Source of the DNA: Limnohabitans sp.
GTDB lineage: Bacteria; Bacteroidota; Bacteroidia; Flavobacteriales; Flavobacteriaceae
DNA length: 62,015 bases
Direction of reading: 5' to 3'
NCBI GenBank assembly: GCA_030053945.1
Contig: JASGCW010000017.1
Location: 1-62,015 of the forward strand
Position numbers and translations under genes: made by a program. How positions within the stretch are numbered: the stretch's first letter is position 1; the number at the start of each line of letters is the position of its first letter. Below are positions 17,903 through 26,503 of this stretch, one piece after another. The notes beneath the pieces are model-generated. The model was not told the origin of the DNA. It saw only the letters and a list, made by a program, of their open reading frames with translations, and made no database searches.

Positions 17903-18277
17903 TTGAAAAAGATAATCATAACAATATTAGTTTTATTAATAATGTTGCCAAATTTTGGTAGTGTGATAATCTATTCTTCTTTTAAACTAAATCAAGAGGA
18001 AATTTCAAAAACCTTGTGTATTCAAAAAGATTTAGTTAAAAATACCTGTAACGGTCGATGTGTTCTAGAATTAAAGCTTAAAAAAATAGAACAAAGTCAA
18101 AAAAGTACTGAAATTGATCTTAAAGAAAAGTGCGATTTAGTCTATATACTTTCAAGTTCTACTTATACTGATGATTTAAATCTATCCTCAATTGACTTAA
18201 AAGAGTTGTTTGTTAAAGAAACAATAGGAAATACTTCTCGTACGGTAAATTCTTTTTTTCATCCTCCCACAGTTTAA
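17903..18277 (+). CDS. Small exported protein with CxxxC motif, TTG start
   Basis: I know no family for this 124-residue protein. It starts with TTG: this is the only start that keeps the signal peptide MKKIIITILVLLIML, and a -7 promoter element ends 17 bases before it. The mature part has Cys39 and CNGRC (49-53), a Lys-rich helix, a Ser/Asp-rich segment and the C-terminal tail FFHPPTV. It precedes a TonB-dependent receptor and a PepSY membrane protein, and the cysteine pair plus the His-Pro tail would suit a periplasmic metal- or redox-active helper. That role is inferred only from context. Confidence 0.6.
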   Translation: MKKIIITILVLLIMLPNFGSVIIYSSFKLNQEEISKTLCIQKDLVKNTCNGRCVLELKLKKIEQSQKSTEIDLKEKCDLVYILSSSTYTDDLNLSSIDLKELFVKETIGNTSRTVNSFFHPPTV

Positions 18278-18372
18278 TTACTAACGATTTTAATTTCCTA
18301 TTCTTCAATAGGAAAATTCTTGATTTGGTTTATCCAAGCAATTAATAATTGTTTTTAATTAAATTTTTTTAA

Positions 18373-20508
18373 ATGAATAAAATAATCGCTCTATCTTTAT
18401 TATTAGGGCAATTCGCTCTAGCTCAAACTCAAAAAAAAGATACTATAAAAACCAATTCGCTTGACGAAGTAGTTGTTACTTCAAGCAGAATGCAAACAAA
18501 GAAAACTGAAACTCCTGTTGCAATTTCTAAACTTACAGAAAAACAAATCAGTGAGACTAAGGCAACTGCTGTTTATGAGCTAATAAATAAAACGCCAGGG
18601 GTTTTAATGGCTAATTTAGGGAATGAACAACATTCTATGGCAATACGCCAACCTATGACTACTAATGCCTATTTTTTATATTTAGAAGATGGTTTGCCTA
18701 TACGACCTTTGGGTGTTTTTAACCATAATGCTTTGCTCGAAATTAACCAATTTAATTTGCAAAATATTGAAGTTGTAAAAGGTCCAGTTTCTTCTTTATA
18801 TGGGCCGGAAGCAGTAGGGGGTGCCGTAAATCTTATCTCAAAAAAACCTTCTGAAAAAGAGGAAATCAAAATAGGCTATCAAGGTGACCAATTTCATTTT
18901 AATCGTTTTCAAGCAATGGCTTCTGGGACTGTGGGTAAATTTGGTTATCATATTGCTGGATTGTCTTCCGTTCAAAAAAACTCTTGGATGACTTATTCTG
19001 ATTATGATAAGTACAATATCAATGGGCGTTTTGATTATTCTTTCAATAAGACTCATAAACTTATTGTCACAATTCATTTTGGTCAATATTATTCGCAAAT
19101 GAGCGGGAGTGTAAACGAAGATGATTTTTATAATCGTACTTACAAAAGCCAAACCGACTTTGCGTACCGTAAATCGAATGCTTTACGTACCAAGTTAATG
19201 TATGAGTTGAATTGGAATACCAATGCAACCACGGCTTTTACAGCTTTTATGCGTGATAATCGATTGGGGCAAAATCCTTCGTATGCTATACGTTGGACAA
19301 CAGGTAGCCCAAAAGCCACCAGTCAAATCAATTCGAATAATTTCAAGAGTTATGGTGTTCTAGCGCAACATAATCAAAAAATAAAATTTTTAAATGCGAC
19401 TTTGGTAGCAGGCGGATTATTCGATTGTTCCCCTATTGATTATTGGGCGTATCAAATTGATTTGAAAGCCAATTTAAATTCAGGAGGATTAACGGTGAAT
19501 ACATATGATTTAGTCACTGAAAGACCTGATGTGAAATTGGCTGATTATAATGGAACTATCTATAATTATGCTGGATATGCTCAATTGCAAATGAAGCCAG
19601 TACAAAAAGTAGTAGTTACCTTAGGAAGTCGTTATGACCTGATGCAATTAGATTATAATAACACTCTAGCAAATGCTTCAGGTAAAAAAGATTATAAACA
19701 ATTGACTTTCAAAGCAGGTGTAAATTATAATCCTTTTTCATTTGCAGGACTTTATGCTAATTATGCCCAAGGTTTTGCACCTCCGGGAGTTACTTCAATT
19801 TTCACCATAAAACCAGGTACAGGAGGTACAACAGGTAAACCAGCTGATTTCTATTATAACTTGGAGCCAGCATTGTTTAATAATTATGAAATAGGTGGAT
19901 GGTTTTCATTATTTTCTCATAAGTTAAAAGCTGAATATTCCTTGTATTATATGGAAGGAAAAAACGAATTATTGAATATTCGTCTAGCTGATAATTCAAC
20001 CGATTACCGTTCGGCAGGGAAAACTTTACATAAAGGTATCGAGTTTTCGCTTTTGTATAAACCTACAGAACAATTCTCTGTTAGAATTGGTGGTGCTGGA
20101 GCTATGCATACTTTTGTTGATTTCGTACTTTCTGAAAAAGCTTCAGATCCTGTAAAAGATTTAAATGGAAAAGAAATGCCTTCTGCACCTCGATGGGTAG
20201 GAAATTCTGAAATTAGTTATTATCCAAAATGGTTGCCAAATTTCAGAATTGCAGCCGAATGGCAGTTTGTATCAAGTTATTATCAAGACCAAATTAATAC
20301 CGTAAAATATGAGGGTTACAATCTATTTAACGGAAGGGTAGCTTACAAAGTAAAAGGGGTAGAGGCCTATGTTAATGTCATGAATATTGCTGATAAACTG
20401 TATGCTTACAATGTAACTAGAGGGAATTTAGCTACCTCGCAACCTACATACACAGCAGCAGCGCCCAGAACTTTTGTTTTTGGGTTACAATATGATTTAT
20501 CTCTTTAA
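18373..20508 (+). CDS. TonB-dependent receptor (siderophore or metal type)
   Basis: The 711-residue outer-membrane protein has a signal peptide ending at FALAQ. A plug domain follows: DEVVVTSSRMQ (about 31-41), INKTPGVLM, YLEDGLPIRP and VVKGPVSSLYGPEAVGGAVNLISKKP (about 137-162). A 22-strand-type barrel ends in the aromatic signal FVFGLQYDLSL. It lacks the N-terminal carboxypeptidase-like domain of SusC proteins, so it belongs with siderophore, haem, vitamin or metal receptors. The flanking CxxxC protein and PepSY protein point to iron or copper. No periplasmic binding protein or ABC transporter is nearby. Confidence 0.88.
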   Translation: MNKIIALSLLLGQFALAQTQKKDTIKTNSLDEVVVTSSRMQTKKTETPVAISKLTEKQISETKATAVYELINKTPGVLMANLGNEQHSMAIRQPMTTNAYFLYLEDGLPIRPLGVFNHNALLEINQFNLQNIEVVKGPVSSLYGPEAVGGAVNLISKKPSEKEEIKIGYQGDQFHFNRFQAMASGTVGKFGYHIAGLSSVQKNSWMTYSDYDKYNINGRFDYSFNKTHKLIVTIHFGQYYSQMSGSVNEDDFYNRTYKSQTDFAYRKSNALRTKLMYELNWNTNATTAFTAFMRDNRLGQNPSYAIRWTTGSPKATSQINSNNFKSYGVLAQHNQKIKFLNATLVAGGLFDCSPIDYWAYQIDLKANLNSGGLTVNTYDLVTERPDVKLADYNGTIYNYAGYAQLQMKPVQKVVVTLGSRYDLMQLDYNNTLANASGKKDYKQLTFKAGVNYNPFSFAGLYANYAQGFAPPGVTSIFTIKPGTGGTTGKPADFYYNLEPALFNNYEIGGWFSLFSHKLKAEYSLYYMEGKNELLNIRLADNSTDYRSAGKTLHKGIEFSLLYKPTEQFSVRIGGAGAMHTFVDFVLSEKASDPVKDLNGKEMPSAPRWVGNSEISYYPKWLPNFRIAAEWQFVSSYYQDQINTVKYEGYNLFNGRVAYKVKGVEAYVNVMNIADKLYAYNVTRGNLATSQPTYTAAAPRTFVFGLQYDLSL

Positions 20509-20513
20509 TTCTT

Positions 20514-20544
20514 AACCCAACAGGTTTTCGAAACCTGTCGGGTT
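20514..20544. terminator. Hairpin between receptor and PepSY gene
   Basis: AACCC-x-ACAGGTTT (20514-20527) pairs with 20531-20544, leaving one mismatch and a 3-nt loop. There is no strong T tract, so it may stabilise the receptor mRNA or reduce read-through into the PepSY gene rather than stop it. Confidence 0.5.
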
Positions 20545-20561
20545 TAAAAACAATTTGAATT

Positions 20562-22142
20562 ATGTCTAGTAAAACAATCTTTCAAAAAATAGAAAAGAAA
20601 GCAAAGCAGCGCATTTATAAATGGCATCGGTTTTTTGCTTATATCACCTTTATTCCTGTTATATTATGGTGTTTATCAGGGATAATGCATCCTTTTATGG
20701 CGCATTTTTTTAAACCAGAAATTAAAAATGAATTTATAGAACCTAAGGTTATTGATTTTGCTAAAGTAAAAGTCTCTTTACAAGATGTACTAAAGAAAGA
20801 AAAGATTGCCACTTTCAAAAATTTTCGATTTATTGAAATGAATAGCAACTGGTATTACCAAGTAAAATTGATCGATAATTCGTTGGTATATTTTAATACT
20901 TTGGATGGTAAGAAATTGCAAAAAGGAGATGAAAATTACGCTCATTATTTAGCACAATTTTTCTTAGATGATTACCAAAGCAAAATCAGTAAAACCGAAT
21001 ATTTAACTCAGTTTGACCATCAGTACAAATATGTAAACCGATATTTGCCTGTTTATAAAGTTACTTTCGACCGAAGCGATAATATGCAAGTGTATGTAGA
21101 AACGGCTTCGGGTAAGTTAGCTACTTTTAATCCGTTGTCTCGACAAGTTTTTATTTGGTTTTTTGATACTTTTCATAATTGGTCATTTCTAGATGCTGTG
21201 GCGTGTAATGAAATACGCATTATTCTAATGTCGGTTTTATTAGGGTTTATTATTTTGTCGGCTTTATCAGGAATTTTTATTTATGGGTTTTTCTGGAAAG
21301 TTTTTAAGAAAATTAAAGTTACACCCGAAAATAAAATTCGTATTCGTCATCGAAAATTAGGGTTGTGGTTTTCAATTCTTTCGATAGGATTTGCTTTTAG
21401 TGGAGCGTTTCATCTTACCAAAAAGTGGAATCCAAAACCTATCCAAAATATGGTGTATCAACCAGTTTTGAATGTTAGGAAAATAAAAGTAAATCCAACA
21501 GAAATTGCTGTAGATACTACGAAATTTCAGAATGTAAGTTTGATTCAATTTCAGGATATTTTGTATTACCGATGCGAATTAGAATCGGATCCAAAACCCT
21601 ATGCTGAAACCAATGCCAAAGAAACGAAATGGAAAAAGAAAACGGCTCCTATTGCGGATGTGGTGTATGTAAATGCAGTATCAAATTCTATTGCAAAAGA
21701 TTTAGACAGAAAGTACGCCGAGTTTTTAGCTCATTCTTTTGATGGTTCCTCATCAGGAGTGCCAATTTGCTGTGAAGGAGAAACCTATGCAGAATCGAAA
21801 ATTTGCAGCATAGCAAAAGCAAGGTTGCTTGAAACTAAAGTATTAACCGATTTTGATAGTCGGGAATATGGATTTGTAAATAAGCGGTTACCTGTAATAA
21901 AATTAGCCTATGATACACCTGAAAAAACGACTTACTTCGTAGAGACAGCAACCTCTAGAATAGCTTCGGTAATAGGAAAATCTGATAGAGTAGAAGGGTA
22001 TTCGTTTGCTATTTTGCATAAGTTTTTGTGGATGGATTGGGCAGGAAAACCAGTACGTGATTTAGTGATGACTTTGGCAGCATTTATGTTATTTGTAACT
22101 ACTTTTATAGGTTTAAAACTTTTGATTAATAAGAAAAGATGA
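20562..22142 (+). CDS. PepSY-associated transmembrane protein
   Basis: The 526-residue protein has four membrane spans (about 26-45, 220-245, 267-287, 500-523) and two large periplasmic loops with the repeated pattern YVETASGKLATFNPLSR / YFVETATSRIASVIGKSDR, typical of PepSY-TM proteins. KWHRFFAY and RHRKLGLWF place His residues at the membrane edge, as in flavin- or haem-linked reductase relatives found with siderophore receptors. The second loop contains ICCEGETYAESKIC (Cys403, 404, 415), an unusual cluster that could bind metal. It lies 53 bp after the receptor stop, so the two genes probably act together, for example in reductive release of metal; the exact reaction is unknown. Confidence 0.8.
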   Translation: MSSKTIFQKIEKKAKQRIYKWHRFFAYITFIPVILWCLSGIMHPFMAHFFKPEIKNEFIEPKVIDFAKVKVSLQDVLKKEKIATFKNFRFIEMNSNWYYQVKLIDNSLVYFNTLDGKKLQKGDENYAHYLAQFFLDDYQSKISKTEYLTQFDHQYKYVNRYLPVYKVTFDRSDNMQVYVETASGKLATFNPLSRQVFIWFFDTFHNWSFLDAVACNEIRIILMSVLLGFIILSALSGIFIYGFFWKVFKKIKVTPENKIRIRHRKLGLWFSILSIGFAFSGAFHLTKKWNPKPIQNMVYQPVLNVRKIKVNPTEIAVDTTKFQNVSLIQFQDILYYRCELESDPKPYAETNAKETKWKKKTAPIADVVYVNAVSNSIAKDLDRKYAEFLAHSFDGSSSGVPICCEGETYAESKICSIAKARLLETKVLTDFDSREYGFVNKRLPVIKLAYDTPEKTTYFVETATSRIASVIGKSDRVEGYSFAILHKFLWMDWAGKPVRDLVMTLAAFMLFVTTFIGLKLLINKKR

Positions 22143-22260
22143 ATTAGTTGGTGTTAAAATAATATCTGTTTTCAAGTGTTTTTGTTAAAAATGTTGATTT
22201 TTAGATAGTTATTCTATTTGTACCCCTGAAAGCAGGTGTTTATTAATGAAATAGGTTGGT

Positions 22261-22268
22261 TAATTTTG
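22261..22268 (+). promoter_or_regulatory. -7 element (TAATTTTG) of the chitinase gene
   Basis: TAATTTTG matches TAnnTTTG and lies 29 bases before the ATG at 22290. It falls downstream of an in-frame ATG at 22236, so that earlier ATG would not be on the transcript. Confidence 0.55.
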
Positions 22269-22289
22269 CTATATCCAAAAACAAAACCT

Positions 22290-23633
22290 ATGAAAAAGAC
22301 AATTACTTTATTATTATTCTTTTTTTCTATCTCATCAATTTTTGCACAGCAAAATGTCTCAAGAACAAGAGCGGTAGAAGATTTTTTAACAAGTGCTCAA
22401 TGGGATCAATTGTTTCCTAATAGGGCTGGAACGACAGCTGGTCATCCTCAGGGATACACAACAGATTTTTATTCTTACAATAATCTAAAGACAGCAATTA
22501 CAGAAATGGGAGATTATCTTGTGAAGATAAGAAAAAAACCAGGAGTATGGGGAGAGTTAATTACAATTACAAGAAAATCTACAAACACTACTTATAATTA
22601 TTCACAAGTAGATAGTTGGTGGTATACAAACTCAACTCCAGAGGTTGTTATAGATGTTGACTTTGCTGATTTTGTAAATAGATCAAATGTAACTAATAAT
22701 AAGAGAGAGTTAGCAGCTTTTTTAGCAAACATATCAAAAGAAACTACTGGAGGATGGCAAACACCTGTAGGGGGTGGCTCTCAGGGAGATTATGCAAAGT
22801 GGGGACTATATTTTGTACACGAGGTAGGATATACAGCTGCTAATGGAGCTGGTGCATACAGTCAAGCAAGTACAGATTATCCGCCTAATCCTTCAAAAGG
22901 ATACTATGGTAGAGGACCAATACAGTTGTCTTGGAATTATAACTATGGGCAGTTTAGTAAATTTTTATATAATGATGCTTCGGTATTATTAAATAATCCA
23001 GATTTAGTACAACAAGATGGTGTTTTAGCTTTAAAATCAGCTATATGGTTTTGGATGATGCCACAATGGCCTAAACCTTCTTGTCACCAAGTTATGCATG
23101 AATTATGGGTGCCAAATGCCGGTGAATATACTATGCCAAAAATGTATTTAAAAGGTTTTGCTCATACAAATAATATTATAAATGGAGGTTTAGAATGTAG
23201 AAATACTTCAACAAGTATTTATACTGCAAAAGTGGTACTTCGTTCTGAATTATATAAATATTATTTAGGTATTCTTGGTTTTACGACAGCTCAAATTACA
23301 GCTGAAGATAGTGGTGATTATACAACAATTTGTTATCAAAGTAGTTCTAGTGCGATGCAAGATTATCAAAGTGCAAATGTGTTGACATCCCAAAAATTTG
23401 ATTTTGATAATTTTAGTTTTTCGCCTAATCCTACAAATGATTTTTTGAAAATTAGTTATTCTCAAGAAATTGACCAAATTCAATTATATACTTTGTCAGG
23501 ACAATTAGTAAAAGATTTAAAACCAAAAGCAAGTCAAACAGAAGTAAGAATGACAGACTTGAGTGAAGGTATATATATTGTTCAAGTGACGTCTAATAAT
23601 GAATCTGTCATTTTTAAAATAGTAAAAAAATAA
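22290..23633 (+). CDS. GH19 chitinase with T9SS sorting domain
   Basis: The enzyme should hydrolyse chitin outside the cell. I start at 22290 because the signal peptide MKKTITLLLFFFSISSIFAQ begins there and a promoter element lies just upstream; this gives 447 residues. The GH19 catalytic domain (about 30-350) shows SKETTGGW with Glu151, LYFVHE with Glu178 as the second likely catalytic acid, and YYGRGPIQLSWNYNYG (205-220). A type A sorting domain closes the protein (about 375-447; FSPNPTNDFLKI, LYTLSGQLVKDL, GIYIVQVTS). It is a single-gene transcript; the bidirectional terminator at 23702-23729 separates it from lysS. Confidence 0.92.
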   Translation: MKKTITLLLFFFSISSIFAQQNVSRTRAVEDFLTSAQWDQLFPNRAGTTAGHPQGYTTDFYSYNNLKTAITEMGDYLVKIRKKPGVWGELITITRKSTNTTYNYSQVDSWWYTNSTPEVVIDVDFADFVNRSNVTNNKRELAAFLANISKETTGGWQTPVGGGSQGDYAKWGLYFVHEVGYTAANGAGAYSQASTDYPPNPSKGYYGRGPIQLSWNYNYGQFSKFLYNDASVLLNNPDLVQQDGVLALKSAIWFWMMPQWPKPSCHQVMHELWVPNAGEYTMPKMYLKGFAHTNNIINGGLECRNTSTSIYTAKVVLRSELYKYYLGILGFTTAQITAEDSGDYTTICYQSSSSAMQDYQSANVLTSQKFDFDNFSFSPNPTNDFLKISYSQEIDQIQLYTLSGQLVKDLKPKASQTEVRMTDLSEGIYIVQVTSNNESVIFKIVKK

Positions 23634-23701
23634 ATGCAATTTAGAATGTTAATTTTTAATATTTATTGTATTTAATTTTAGGAGAGGAATTGTTATATTT
23701 C

Positions 23702-23729
23702 AAAACGGCACTAAATTTAGTGCCGTTTT
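23702..23729. terminator. Bidirectional terminator between chitinase and lysS
   Basis: A 28-base perfect palindrome (AAAACGGCACTAAA with its complement) with A/T tracts on both sides, placed between two converging genes. Confidence 0.9.
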
Positions 23730-23758
23730 TGTTGTTATAAAATTTTGTTGACGCCTTT

Positions 23759-25450
23759 TTAAGCTAAAACTACTGTTTTACTTTCGCCATCTATAATTAC
23801 TTTAGTTAAACTGTGTTTTGCTAAGCCTTTCATAGCTGCATCCCATTTTTTGCCACTTAAAGCCGTTTTTTCTTTAAGTTGTCCTAAAGGTTGGTTGTTT
23901 TCTGCTTTTAATAAATCAATAATTAATTTTTCATCTTCTGTTAATTCAGGACCTTTTTTTTCCGGACGCATTTGTGGGAAGAATAACACCTCTTGGATGG
24001 AAGGATTATTAGTTAAAAACATAATTAATCGGTCCATACCTATTCCTAAACCAGAAGTAGGAGGCATACCATATTCTAACGCACGAAGGAAATCTTCATC
24101 AATGATGCCATTCGCCTCATCATCACCTTTTTGAGCTAGTTCCATTTGAGCTACAAAACGCTCCCTTTGATCGATAGGATCATTCAATTCGGAATAAGCA
24201 TTGGCAATCTCTTTTCCACAAACCATCAATTCAAAACGCTCTGTCAATTCTGGATTGTCACGGTGCAATTTACATAAAGGAGACATATCTTTTGGATAAT
24301 CAGTAATGAAAGTTGGTTGGATAAAATTACCCTCACATTTTTCACCAAAAATCTCATCGATTAATTTTCCTTTGCCCATTGTTTCATTTACCTCAATTCC
24401 TATAGATTTAGCAAAATCATATAGTTCTTTTTCGGTTTTTCCAGTAATATCAAAACCAGTAAACTGTTTGATAGCATCGGTCATAGTCACACGAGCATAA
24501 GGAGCTTTGAAATCCACTTTATGTTCGCCAAAAGTAGCCTGAGTAGTACCATTTACTTGAAGCGCACAATATTCTAATAAGTTTTCGGTAAACTCCATCA
24601 TCCAGTTGTAGTCTTTATAAGCTACATAAATTTCCATAGCCGTAAATTCTGGATTGTGCGTTCTATCCATTCCTTCGTTACGGAAATTTTTAGAGAACTC
24701 ATACACACCATCAAAACCACCTACAATCAATCTTTTTAGATATAACTCATTAGCAATACGCATATACAGAGGAATATCTAAACTATTATGATGTGTAATA
24801 AACGGACGAGCCGCAGCTCCACCTGGAATAGATTGTAAAATAGGCGTTTCTACCTCCATATAGCCAGCGTTGTTAAAAAACGTACGCATAGCGGTAAATA
24901 ACTTGGTTCTTTTTACAAAAACATCTTTTACTTGAGGGTTAACCACTAAGTCCACGTAACGCATACGGTAACGTAATTCAGGATCGTTAAATCCATCAAA
25001 TACCTTGCCTTCATCGTCTGATTTCGGCATAGGTAACGGACGAAGTGTTTTACTTAATACTATGAAATTAGACACACGAATACATTGTGCGCCTACTTGT
25101 GTGGTAAATAATTCCCCTTCAACACCTATAAAGTCACCTAAGTCAACTAATTTTCTAAAAACAGTATTGTAAAGCGTTTTGTCTTCACCTTCACAAATCA
25201 CATCACGGTTAAAATACGCTTGAATACGACCTTCACTATCTTGAATTTCTGCAAAACAAGCTTTTCCTTGATCGCGATTACTCATTAATCGTCCCGCAAT
25301 AACAACCTTCTTGCCTTCTTCAAAAGATTGCTTTATTTGTTTCGAAGTATGATCTACTGGATACAAATTAGCGGGATACGGATTGATGCCAAGCTCACGT
25401 AGCTTGGTCAACTTTTCTCTTCTGATGATTTCTTGTTCTGAAAGTTGCAT
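23759..25450 (-). CDS. lysS: Lysyl-tRNA synthetase, class II
   Basis: This charges tRNA-Lys. I start at the ATG complementary to 25448-25450 (MQLSEQEIIRREKL), because an upstream in-frame ATG at 25483 lies before the -7 promoter element at 25471-25478. The 563-residue protein has an N-terminal OB fold (AGRLMSNRDQGKACF), class II motif 2 (FRNEGMDRTHNPEF) and motif 3 (GLGIGMDRLIM). It carries a C-terminal extension of about 60 residues after motif 3 (LTEDEKLIIDLLKAENNQPL onward), making it longer than the usual 500 residues. The extension looks like a small winged-helix fold; I have seen such tails only in relatives of this group, so its role is open. Confidence 0.95.
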   Translation of the reverse strand: MQLSEQEIIRREKLTKLRELGINPYPANLYPVDHTSKQIKQSFEEGKKVVIAGRLMSNRDQGKACFAEIQDSEGRIQAYFNRDVICEGEDKTLYNTVFRKLVDLGDFIGVEGELFTTQVGAQCIRVSNFIVLSKTLRPLPMPKSDDEGKVFDGFNDPELRYRMRYVDLVVNPQVKDVFVKRTKLFTAMRTFFNNAGYMEVETPILQSIPGGAAARPFITHHNSLDIPLYMRIANELYLKRLIVGGFDGVYEFSKNFRNEGMDRTHNPEFTAMEIYVAYKDYNWMMEFTENLLEYCALQVNGTTQATFGEHKVDFKAPYARVTMTDAIKQFTGFDITGKTEKELYDFAKSIGIEVNETMGKGKLIDEIFGEKCEGNFIQPTFITDYPKDMSPLCKLHRDNPELTERFELMVCGKEIANAYSELNDPIDQRERFVAQMELAQKGDDEANGIIDEDFLRALEYGMPPTSGLGIGMDRLIMFLTNNPSIQEVLFFPQMRPEKKGPELTEDEKLIIDLLKAENNQPLGQLKEKTALSGKKWDAAMKGLAKHSLTKVIIDGESKTVVLA

Positions 25451-25470
25451 AACGTTAATTTTTAAGCTGG

Positions 25471-25478
25471 CAAAGATA
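25471..25478 (-). promoter_or_regulatory. -7 element (TATCTTTG) of lysS
   Basis: On the minus strand the bases read TATCTTTG, matching TAnnTTTG, 21 bases upstream of the lysS ATG chosen here. It decides against the longer start at 25483. Confidence 0.55.
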
Positions 25479-25594
25479 AGCATTAGTTTAAAAGTTTAAA
25501 AGTTTACACGTTTAAAGTTGTGTGATATATTTTGGTCTTTATTGATGATTTGTTTTTTGTGTTTTGTTTTTTGTGTTTTGGAATTTCTAATCTT

Positions 25595-25602
25595 TATCTT
25601 TG
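25595..25602 (+). promoter_or_regulatory. -7 element (TATCTTTG) of the 25619 lipoprotein gene
   Basis: TATCTTTG fits TAnnTTTG, 17 bases before the ATG. A T-rich, TTG-repeating stretch (25553-25580) upstream offers several -33 TTG candidates, one 21 bases away. Confidence 0.55.
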
Positions 25603-25618
25603 ACAAAAATTTTTTACT

Positions 25619-26362
25619 ATGCAAAAGCTACTTTTTATACTACTTGTTTCTTTTTTGACTACTAGTTGCGTTTTTACTGAAAATATCACTGTTAATCCAG
25701 ATGGAACTGGACAATATGTCTTGGATATGGATGGGTCGTCTCTTATGGCAATGATACCAAAAGATTCATTAGGTGGAAAAAAAGAGAAGTCTATAGATTC
25801 AACTTTTTCATTCAAAAAAATATTTGAGGAAAAGAAAGATAGTATAGCAAAACTTCCAAGAGAAGAACAGGATAAATTAAAAAAACTTGAGAATTTTAAT
25901 ATGAGAATGAAAATGAATTATGATAGTAAGGAGTTTTTGTTTTCAATGAATACTAATTTTAACTCAGTTGCTGAATTGCAAAATGTGATGGATGATTTGA
26001 GCGAAATTCAAAAAATGGGTAAAGGTCAAAGTTTAGGGAATAATTCTATGGGAGGTATGAATTTTTTTGGAAAAAGTGATGCTAAGGTAAAGTATTTTTA
26101 TGACGGAATAAAATTTACTAGAAAAGCAATTGTGGATAAAAAAGCAATGAAGGCTTTGCAGACTGGTGATGAAAAAAAACTTCAAATGTTTTTTGAGTCT
26201 TCAAAATATGTTTTAAAATATCATTTTCCAAAAGCTGTAAAATCAATTTCAAATAAGACAGCTTTATTTTCAGAAGACAGAAAGACTGTTACTATAGAAT
26301 ATACATTTGATGAATTTATGAAAAAACCAGAAAAGTTGAATTTTGAGGTGTTGTTTCAGTAA
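25619..26362 (+). CDS. Lipoprotein of unknown function
   Basis: The 247-residue protein has a lipobox TTSC with Cys17 and begins the mature part CVFTENITVNPDGTGQYVLDMDG, a style common to flavobacterial lipoproteins that carry a beta-sandwich start. The middle is a charged, probably helical region (about 58-100; EEQDKLKKLENFNMRMKM), then an Asn/Gly/Met-rich segment (about 128-150) and a beta-rich end (KYVLKYHFPKAVKSI, TVTIEYTFDEF). I do not recognise a family. It is followed by a structured intergenic element and then lipB. Confidence 0.75.
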   Translation: MQKLLFILLVSFLTTSCVFTENITVNPDGTGQYVLDMDGSSLMAMIPKDSLGGKKEKSIDSTFSFKKIFEEKKDSIAKLPREEQDKLKKLENFNMRMKMNYDSKEFLFSMNTNFNSVAELQNVMDDLSEIQKMGKGQSLGNNSMGGMNFFGKSDAKVKYFYDGIKFTRKAIVDKKAMKALQTGDEKKLQMFFESSKYVLKYHFPKAVKSISNKTALFSEDRKTVTIEYTFDEFMKKPEKLNFEVLFQ

Positions 26363-26370
26363 TAGGAAAA

Positions 26371-26490
26371 ATTGCAACCCGACTTGAGTGGAGCTCTTTA
26401 AAACTTGTTGGCTGAGGAATTGCCCTGAGCTTATCGAAATGTCGATGCCAACAAGTTTTAAAAGCGGGAACGGAAGGCGGAAATTGTTGC
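26371..26490. repeat. Structured intergenic repeat-like element
   Basis: The 141-base spacer between the lipoprotein and lipB is GC-rich for this genome. A perfect 16-bp stem, 26397-26412 (TTTAAAACTTGTTGGC) with 26447-26462, encloses CCCTGAGCTTATCGAA, a word like the 'TTCGACAAGCTCAGGG' repeats seen in many bacterial genomes. GCGGGAACGGAAGGCGG follows. There is no poly-T, so it is not a simple terminator. Copy number elsewhere is unknown. Confidence 0.5.
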
Positions 26491-26503
26491 CCAAATAAAA
26501 AAA

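Noticed and set aside
22236..22289. Upstream ATG giving an 18-residue longer chitinase
   Set aside because: It lies before the -7 promoter element and would place charged and polar residues before the signal peptide.
25451..25483. Longer LysS start (MLIFASLK...)
   Set aside because: The -7 element at 25471-25478 lies inside the extension and the family starts near MQLSEQE.
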